64,000 nt of DNA from Lacimicrobium sp. SS2-24 (GTDB taxonomy: Bacteria > Pseudomonadota > Gammaproteobacteria > Enterobacterales > Alteromonadaceae), in NCBI RefSeq assembly GCF_002201535.1, contig NZ_NIWW01000005.1, positions 124,001 to 188,000 of the forward strand, written 5' to 3'. The stretch's first letter is position 1, and each line of letters starts with the position of its first letter. Below the pieces are notes generated by a model, which saw nothing but the letters and a program-made list of their open reading frames with translations, searched no databases and was not told the origin of the DNA. Made by a program: the position numbers and the translations under genes. This document shows, in pieces, positions 58,344 through 64,000 of this stretch.

Positions 58344-59231
58344 ATGAGCTTGCGCGGCATTAATTTCGACTGGAATCGCGCCAGAGCGTTTCTGGTGACG
58401 GCGGAAGAGGGATCCTTTTCTGCCGCGGCAAGGGCCTTGGATATGGCCCAACCCACCTTGGGAAGGCAGGTGAATGCACTGGAGTCCGAGCTGGGGGTAA
58501 CCTTATTCGAGCGTTCATCCCGCGGGTTAACATTGACGCCCAGTGGTCATGATCTGCTGATTCAGGTCAAAGCCATGGCCGAGGCGGCGGGACGTTTTTC
58601 CTTAGCTGCAAGTGGACACACCCAGGCTATCGAGGGCAGAGTAAGTATTAGTGCTACAGAAGCCACTGCGGTGTATGTTTTACCTCCCATTCTGGCCAGA
58701 CTCCGAAGCCAGGCGCCCGGCATCGAAGTCGAACTGATTGCGACCAATAACACCAGTGACTTGATGCTTCGCGAGGCCGATATTGCGATTCGGGCGTATC
58801 GACCTGAACAGCCTGAATTGATCGTCAGGAAGTTAGGCGGCATCAAGGCCCATTTGTATGGCACCGTGGCGTATCTCGCTCGTTTTCTCAGACGTCAGAG
58901 TCCGCAGGATCTCAGTGAAGCAGACTTTCTTCGCTTTGAGCTCAACAGTTTGCTCGAAGAAGAACTTAACCGACGGGGATTTCAGCTTAGCGAGAAGAAC
59001 TTTCCCGTCACGGCTGCCAGTCACCTGGTGCAATGGGAGCTGGTTAAAGCCGGCCTGGGTCTGGGCTTTATGATCGAAGAGGTGGGTGATGCAGAGCCTT
59101 TAGTCGAGCGGGCACTGCCCGGTTTCCCTGCTTTTGAAGCCGAAACCTGGTTGGTGGTGCACCGTGAACTGCACACCAGTCGTCGCCTGAGGCTGGTCTT
59201 TGATTTTCTTGCCGATGCACTGCAAAGCTGA
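58344..59231 (+). CDS. LysR-type transcriptional regulator
   Basis: A 295-residue LTTR. The N-terminal helix-turn-helix is at about 17-60 (FLVTAEEGSFSAAARALDMAQPTLGRQVNALE), followed by the linker helix and a two-lobed effector domain (from about 90). LTTRs often control the divergent neighbour, here the methyltransferase. It is convergent with the AmpG-like gene and does not resemble AmpR in its N-terminus. Ligand unknown. Confidence 0.92.
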   Translation: MSLRGINFDWNRARAFLVTAEEGSFSAAARALDMAQPTLGRQVNALESELGVTLFERSSRGLTLTPSGHDLLIQVKAMAEAAGRFSLAASGHTQAIEGRVSISATEATAVYVLPPILARLRSQAPGIEVELIATNNTSDLMLREADIAIRAYRPEQPELIVRKLGGIKAHLYGTVAYLARFLRRQSPQDLSEADFLRFELNSLLEEELNRRGFQLSEKNFPVTAASHLVQWELVKAGLGLGFMIEEVGDAEPLVERALPGFPAFEAETWLVVHRELHTSRRLRLVFDFLADALQS

Positions 59232-59277
59232 ACCTATTCACCTCAAGTTTGAGGTGGCGATATGCCGGATACAATGC

Positions 59278-60825
59278 TCAGGCTCGCTCCCCCGCAATGG
59301 CTTTGACTTTATCCCGGATCAGGTAGAGCAATAACAAACTGGGCAACACCATCAGCGCCGTAAGCACAAAAAACACCTGCCAGTTGCCATCAAGATAATC
59401 CACAATCACGCCACTGTAGGCGCCAAGGGTTGTTCTGCCGAAGGTGCCAATGCTGGCCAGAAGGGCATATTGACTGGCGGTAAAGGCGCGGTTACACAGT
59501 ACCGAAATGAACGCCATAAAGGCGACCGTACCCCAGGCTGCCGTAAAACCATCCACCACAATAGTCACAAATAGCAGGCTCTTATTGGGGCCAACGGATG
59601 CCATCAGGGCAAACAGCAGATTGCTTGCTGCCATGATGATGCCACCAACAAATAAGCCCTTGATGATGCCAATTCTGAGGTTTAGCAGGCCGCCAGTGAC
59701 AGAGGCCACAATGGTGACCGCCCAGGTCAGCAACTTGGAATATGCGCCAATGTCGGAGTTACTAAAGCCGATCTCTTTGTAGAATACGATACTCATGCGT
59801 CCCAGAATGGCCTCACCCATTTTAAACAGAACCACAAAGAGCAGCAGAGACAGGGCGACCTTCACGCCATTACGGTTAAAGAAATCCCGCAAGGGTTCTC
59901 CCAGAGAGACCAATAACCAGGCGAGTGCTTTCTGGGCACCGTTGGAGTGAGATTGCCCCTGACGAGGTACCTGCCGCAGCATTTTACTGATTCGGGTAAC
60001 AGCAAATACCGCTAAGGCAGCAATGAGCACAGTCAACAGCGTCGATTGTTGAGGATGCCAGCTAGGCGAAAATACCTGCACAATACATAAGACAATAGCC
60101 AGGATAATGGCCAGCAGTACCAGCGTCGCCTGATGAGGATTAACCGAGATGGCACCCAGATAACGGCTTTGTGCCTGTTGATACACATTCTCCCGATAAG
60201 AATCCGGTTCTCGCGCTATCCACACGCTGACGCTAAGCAGTGCCATGATGGCGGCCAGCAATAAATAGATATCTGACCATTGCCAGCCGGGCAGGTCGGC
60301 CATAAAAAAGGGGATGGCACCGAGTCCGGCATAGCCGGTCCACCAACCTGACGTGGCCATGGCCGCCGCCGTGGATTGTTGCTCATTGTGTTCTGTGGGA
60401 ATGCTGTCGATGCGATAGGCATCAATAACAATGTCCTGAGTTGCAGATGACAATGCGATTGCCAGGGCGGTGAGCCCGGCAAAGGTCAGCGTCTGTGTCG
60501 GATCCACCAGAGACAGACCAAGACATCCCAGTACCATCATCCACTGCATCAACAGAATCCAGCTTCGACGTTGTCCTATTGACGCGGATAAGAGGGGGAG
60601 TCGCAGGCGATCCACCAGCGGTGACCATAAGAAATTGATTGAATAGACCGCAAAAACTGCACTGAAATACCCGATAGCTGAGCGGGTTAATCCGGCATCT
60701 TTCAGCCACGCGGACATGACCGAACCGATCATCACCCAGGGAAAGCCACTGGCAACACCAAACAGGAAAATGCTTAGCATTGTGCGGTTACGAAAATGAT
60801 TAAGCTGGGTTACAACAAAAGACAC
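59278..60825 (-). CDS. ampG: AmpG-like muropeptide MFS transporter
   Basis: A 515-residue major-facilitator protein with about 12-14 spans. FGVASGFPWVMIGSVMSAWLKDAGLT, INFLWSPLVDRLRLP and SSATQDIVIDAYRID are strong AmpG signatures. AmpG imports anhydromuropeptides released from peptidoglycan for recycling. The start is a GTG at 60825; an ATG 45 bases inside would trim the N-terminal tail only. E. coli AmpG has 491 residues. Confidence 0.88.
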   Translation of the reverse strand: MSFVVTQLNHFRNRTMLSIFLFGVASGFPWVMIGSVMSAWLKDAGLTRSAIGYFSAVFAVYSINFLWSPLVDRLRLPLLSASIGQRRSWILLMQWMMVLGCLGLSLVDPTQTLTFAGLTALAIALSSATQDIVIDAYRIDSIPTEHNEQQSTAAAMATSGWWTGYAGLGAIPFFMADLPGWQWSDIYLLLAAIMALLSVSVWIAREPDSYRENVYQQAQSRYLGAISVNPHQATLVLLAIILAIVLCIVQVFSPSWHPQQSTLLTVLIAALAVFAVTRISKMLRQVPRQGQSHSNGAQKALAWLLVSLGEPLRDFFNRNGVKVALSLLLFVVLFKMGEAILGRMSIVFYKEIGFSNSDIGAYSKLLTWAVTIVASVTGGLLNLRIGIIKGLFVGGIIMAASNLLFALMASVGPNKSLLFVTIVVDGFTAAWGTVAFMAFISVLCNRAFTASQYALLASIGTFGRTTLGAYSGVIVDYLDGNWQVFFVLTALMVLPSLLLLYLIRDKVKAIAGERA

Positions 60826-60911
60826 AAGGGGCAGGTTCGGGTTGAGTCAATAATCCGGTTATTGGGCCATGGATAGGCGCCGGAATCAAGCAGGAGTGGG
60901 ATTAAATAGAC

Positions 60912-61235
60912 TTAAGGTCTGACGCCTATGCAGTCCAACGGGCATTGACCTTCCCCTTCGAGATACTCCAGACAGGTGGCCAGTTCGCTGCGCAAGTAGG
61001 GATCATCACGCAATTTTTGTTCGGACCAGAAATGTACCTGGTGCAACAGGTGCCAGAAAACCCGCTCTTTCTGGGTACAGGGCTGACTCAGCGTGTCTTT
61101 TACCTGGCTCCACTCTTCCATCGTGTCCCAGAAATAGAGATCCATCTCCCGATATGGGAGACGCCCTTCCCAGAACGCTCTGACAAAGTACACCAGTTGA
61201 GATGCTTTGCGGTTAATAAAATGATGAACAGTCAC
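60912..61235 (-). CDS. Conserved-looking hypothetical protein, 107 residues
   Basis: A soluble protein rich in aromatic and charged residues (VYFVRAFWEGRLPYREMDLYFWDTMEEW, then RVFWHLLHQVHFWSEQKL). No signal, membrane segment or metal motif is visible; three Cys are near the C-terminal half. The start is GTG at 61235. Composition and regular amphipathic helices look like a real protein, and I believe relatives occur in marine gammaproteobacteria, but I cannot assign a role. It stands alone between the AmpG-like and DUF3530 genes. Confidence 0.65.
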   Translation of the reverse strand: MTVHHFINRKASQLVYFVRAFWEGRLPYREMDLYFWDTMEEWSQVKDTLSQPCTQKERVFWHLLHQVHFWSEQKLRDDPYLRSELATCLEYLEGEGQCPLDCIGVRP

Positions 61236-61409
61236 GGGTGTATGATTACTCCGGCCCTTTTTCCACCTAGTATAGCCATGAAATCAGGAATTATCCTGAA
61301 GTGCACTATTGTGATGCATTCTATTCAGTGTAATTGAATATCTACAAGTTGAAGGGGGCTTAACGGTATGAGATATGCGATGAGTGACAGCGCTGTCAGT
61401 TTGCCGGGA

Positions 61410-62249
61410 CTACCATCCCATGTAGATCAGCCAACCCTGCACTTCCTTGGCAATGTAAGGGTACTGACCGGCGATCAGTTGCGTACCGATTATTTCCCGC
61501 TGGCGGTAATGTAACTTCAGGGCTTTTTGCGCAGCAATCAGCCGTTGTTGGCGTTCACTCAGGGTCCAGGCGTTATTCCAGCGGTTATAGATATCCAGCA
61601 CCGGTATGGGCACCTCAGCCATTTGCTGCGCCAGTTGATGATTACGCTGTCTGTCGGGCCAGTAGGGCGAAACAGTGACTAACGCATCGGGCAGATTCTG
61701 CTGTTGCTCTGAGTATCGGTTAAGCAATGCAGCAGCACTGATTCCCTGTGCGACAACCAGGACAAACCCAGGGTAACCAGAAGCAAACTCTTTGGCCGCA
61801 TCGACCCGCTGAGTCAATTGGGTTGTGAAGGTTTCGAATTGTTCGACAGAGGTTTGTGCAATGGCTTCGAAAGGGCGAATGTCGGCTGTTTCTGTGTCTT
61901 CATTGTTCGTTACCGGCGACTGGGATTCTGCTGAACGAGGCAATGGCGGAGCCGTCATCACCAGGGTAACCCATCCCTCTGCATTGAGGTATCTAGCAAG
62001 GGGACCAAGGGACTGAGGAGAGGTATGTGCCATTCCCGTATCATTGAGTAAAATCGCTACCCCCATATTATTGGCAATGCTGTGTTCGCTGAACAGCGCT
62101 ACAAAAGAGTCCTCGGCACTTTGCAGTTGTCGATACGCATGCTCAGGCAGGGCGCGCTGTACGTCCTGATCGACAAGGCTGTCAGAGGACATTTGTTGCG
62201 CCTGACCCAGCAAAGAAACACAGAGCAAGAATAGGTATCGTATCGCCAT
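61410..62249 (-). CDS. DUF3530 family exported protein, alpha/beta-hydrolase-like
   Basis: A 279-residue protein with a signal peptide (about 1-18). The layout resembles an alpha/beta hydrolase: VAILLNDTGMAHTS, then GWVTLVMTAPPLP, and FVLVVAQGISAAALL where a nucleophile-elbow Ser would be expected but Gly-Ile-Ser is offset (VAQGISA). This matches the DUF3530 family by eye, whose function is unknown. No partner gene is tightly linked. Confidence 0.8.
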   Translation of the reverse strand: MAIRYLFLLCVSLLGQAQQMSSDSLVDQDVQRALPEHAYRQLQSAEDSFVALFSEHSIANNMGVAILLNDTGMAHTSPQSLGPLARYLNAEGWVTLVMTAPPLPRSAESQSPVTNNEDTETADIRPFEAIAQTSVEQFETFTTQLTQRVDAAKEFASGYPGFVLVVAQGISAAALLNRYSEQQQNLPDALVTVSPYWPDRQRNHQLAQQMAEVPIPVLDIYNRWNNAWTLSERQQRLIAAQKALKLHYRQREIIGTQLIAGQYPYIAKEVQGWLIYMGW

Positions 62250-62363
62250 AGTTCTGTTATCGGGGGTTGCGCGCAGAACTTAAGTGAAATCAACGGCACA
62301 CAGTGCCAGGGTATTGTGCCTTTTTCGAAATGGCAGCGCTGTGTGTAATCGCGTTTTTCAGGA

Positions 62364-63020
62364 CTAAAAGGGGCAAGGAGAGTCGAACCGGATCGGTTTA
62401 TTGGTAGTTGGGTGAGTCAGACGAAGCATGCAGGCATGCAATTGCAAGCGACTTGCCATCGTCAGAGCCTCCTCTGAGGCATACAAGCGATCCCCCAGAA
62501 TCGGATGGCCGAGACTGAGCATGTGCACTCTGAGTTGGTGTGAGCGCCCGGTGACCGGGATCAGCTCTACGCGGGTGGAGTCTTTTTCACGCTCCAGTAC
62601 CCGCCAGTGTGTCAGCGCCGCTTTACCTTTTTCCCAGTCTACTATTTGTCGCGGTCGGTTGGGCCAGTCGCAGATGAGTGGCAAATCCACGTCTCCACTC
62701 TCATCCTGCAGTCTTCCCCACACTCTGGCCTGGTAACATTTGTCCGTTTCCCGGTACTGAAACTGCCGGGAAATATGTCGGTGACTGGCCTTGTTTAACG
62801 CCATCAACATGATGCCAGAGGTCGCCATATCTAACCTGTGCACCACCGTTGCAGTGGGGTATACACGCTGGACGCGGGTTTGCAGGCTATCTTTGTGTTG
62901 CGGGGCCTTACCTGGCACAGAAAGCAAGCCGCTGGGCTTGTTCAGTGCCAGTAAATCGTCGTCCTGATACAGAATGTCCAACCAGGGCTTAACCGGGGGC
63001 TGATAATGTAACAGGGCCAT
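62364..63020 (-). CDS. rluA: Pseudouridine synthase RluA
   Basis: A 218-residue enzyme (E. coli 219) that makes pseudouridine at 23S rRNA 746 and tRNA 32. The catalytic Asp lies in VHRLDMATSGIML. ILYQDDDLLALNKPSGLLSVPG, DLPLICDWPNRPRQ and ITGRSHQLRVHM-type sequence (VTGRSHQLRVHM here) match RluA closely. Its ATG overlaps the rapA stop by one base, the same order as in E. coli. Confidence 0.96.
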   Translation of the reverse strand: MALLHYQPPVKPWLDILYQDDDLLALNKPSGLLSVPGKAPQHKDSLQTRVQRVYPTATVVHRLDMATSGIMLMALNKASHRHISRQFQYRETDKCYQARVWGRLQDESGDVDLPLICDWPNRPRQIVDWEKGKAALTHWRVLEREKDSTRVELIPVTGRSHQLRVHMLSLGHPILGDRLYASEEALTMASRLQLHACMLRLTHPTTNKPIRFDSPCPF

Positions 63021-64000
63021 CAGTGCGAGTTTACCACCAGACGGATGGCCTCCAGTTGCAGTCTGGAATCATTGATCAGTTCACCCAACTGGTGAATTTG
63101 TCTGGCCAGGTGCTGAATCTCTTCATCCCGGATACTGGGATTAATTTTCTTCAGCTCCAGCAACCTGTCCAGTTCCTGACCCAATTGAGTCTGCATCTTG
63201 TTGAGGCAGGTGTGACGACATTCTCTTGCCAGTTTCCCGGCGAATTTATGGGCCTGTCTGAGGGTGTCCTGGATCTGTTTTTCCAGCGCCTTGAGCAATT
63301 GCCCACCGATTTTGCTATTCAGAGGTTTCAGCTGAGAGAAGGTTGCGTCAAGGAGTGCGCCCTTGGCATCCAGACAAACCCGGATCGGGGTCGGCGGCAG
63401 GTAGCGATGCAACTGTAGATCGCGGCTGGCATTATTGCTCAAAACAAACAAACACTCGATAAAATATGCTCCATTTGCCACCGATTTGTCCTGCATCAGA
63501 GCCAGGCTGCTTTTCCCCAACGTGTCCGTCAGTACCACATCCATGGCATGACGCACCATGGGGTGGTCGGAACTAAAAAACTGAACATCCTCCATTGCCA
63601 GTGCCGCTGCACGTTCATAGGTAATGGTCAGCCCATCCTCCTCAAGACCCGGTAACTGATTGACCATGGTGTCGCCGGGCCGAAGAATATAGCGACTCTC
63701 GTCTTTGTCTTCCTGAATCACACCGATAGCATCGAGCAACTGCCCCATGAAGTGCTCTAGTCTGGCGGAATCATCTGAATCACGAATGGCCTGTAGTAGC
63801 GGTTCAACACTTCCGCGTCCGGAAGAGTTGAGCTCCAGCAGTTTATCGCGACCCGCTTCTAAGTCTTGCTTCAATTGCTGGCTCAGCTGCTGGCTTTGGG
63901 CTAAAACCTGCTCAAATTGTGAGATGTCCGTGTGGGGATGAAGGGCTGCAATAAGTTCTTTTTCAGTCTGCTCAAATACGGTACTGCCAACAGCGCAGGT
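63020..64000 (-). CDS. rapA: RNA polymerase-associated helicase-like ATPase RapA, C-terminal part (partial)
   Basis: The frame is open from the stop at 63020 to the right edge, giving 326 C-terminal residues of a protein of about 950-970. RapA is a Swi2/Snf2-type ATPase that recycles RNA polymerase after transcription. The visible part is the RapA-specific C-terminal domain (GRDKLLELNSSGRG, RYILRPGDTMVNQLPGL, DHPMVRHAMDVVL). The ATPase domains lie outside the window. Identity also rests on the one-base overlap with rluA. Confidence 0.92.
   Translation of the reverse strand, partial: TCAVGSTVFEQTEKELIAALHPHTDISQFEQVLAQSQQLSQQLKQDLEAGRDKLLELNSSGRGSVEPLLQAIRDSDDSARLEHFMGQLLDAIGVIQEDKDESRYILRPGDTMVNQLPGLEEDGLTITYERAAALAMEDVQFFSSDHPMVRHAMDVVLTDTLGKSSLALMQDKSVANGAYFIECLFVLSNNASRDLQLHRYLPPTPIRVCLDAKGALLDATFSQLKPLNSKIGGQLLKALEKQIQDTLRQAHKFAGKLARECRHTCLNKMQTQLGQELDRLLELKKINPSIRDEEIQHLARQIHQLGELINDSRLQLEAIRLVVNSH

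Noticed and set aside
58344-59231. LysR regulator as AmpR because of the neighbouring ampG-like gene
   Set aside because: Its N-terminus does not resemble AmpR, it is convergent with ampG, and no beta-lactamase gene is adjacent.
60945-61337. 130-codon plus-strand ORF opposite the 107-residue hypothetical
   Set aside because: The minus-strand product has protein-like composition and helices; the plus-strand product looks like its shadow.

Overview
The window is about 51% GC by eye and comes from a chromosome of a marine or brackish gammaproteobacterium. It most resembles an Alteromonadales member (Alteromonas/Aestuariibacter/Lacimicrobium-like). This is an inference from gene content and order: a complete Na+-translocating NADH:quinone reductase operon with apbE and nqrM, an Oar-type TonB-dependent receptor, a TRAP transporter, FabV as enoyl-ACP reductase, two M28 peptidases, and the syntenies rplU-rpmA-obgE, lptD-surA-pdxA-rsmA-apaG-apaH and rapA-rluA. 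I found no rRNA, tRNA, CRISPR array, prophage or intact insertion sequence.

Layout. 1-8.9 kb: DbpA helicase, an ABC exporter followed closely by a small STAS-like protein and a secreted M28 peptidase, then a transglutaminase-like/TPR lipoprotein, a second M28 peptidase, and convergent phospholipase PldA. 8.9-10.8 kb: glnK-amtB behind a clear sigma-54 promoter with NtrC-type sites. 10.8-11.0 kb: three and a half copies of a 49-bp palindromic repeat. 11.1-13.7 kb: gamma-glutamyltransferase and a DyP-type peroxidase with an altered active site. 13.8-18.1 kb (minus strand): an apparent nucleoside-scavenging set of uridine kinase, CNT nucleoside transporter, 2OG-Fe(II) oxygenase and secreted PafA-type phosphatase. 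18.3-23.5 kb: a translationally coupled pair (membrane-anchored PhnD-like binding protein and a two-TM protein with a possible cytoplasmic winged helix) divergent from a large Oar-like TonB-dependent receptor.

23.6-32 kb: secreted EEP-family hydrolase, argR/mdh divergent pair, Tat-exported amidohydrolase, ispB divergent from rplU-rpmA-obgE-folA. 32-35 kb: a chemoreceptor, then apaH. 35-41 kb: apaG, rsmA, pdxA, surA and lptD, all on the minus strand, with djlA divergent. 42-45.6 kb: a DUF4174 protein, a periplasmic cyclophilin, rlmG, then alkB and bolA. 45.7-50 kb: a complete TRAP transporter with an alpha-keto-acid-type binding protein, and fabV. 50-57.6 kb: nqrABCDEF, apbE and nqrM, preceded by a 426-base leader with strong stem-loops. 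57.6-64 kb: methyltransferase, LysR regulator, AmpG-like permease, small hypothetical, DUF3530 protein, rluA and the 3' part of rapA, which runs off the right edge.

Most of the window is ordinary core genome. The parts least explained by known genes are the coupled membrane pair at 18.3-20.1 kb with its palindromic upstream region, the nucleoside operon containing an oxygenase, the altered DyP peroxidase, the nqrA leader, and the extragenic palindromes, one of which supplies the argR stop codon.
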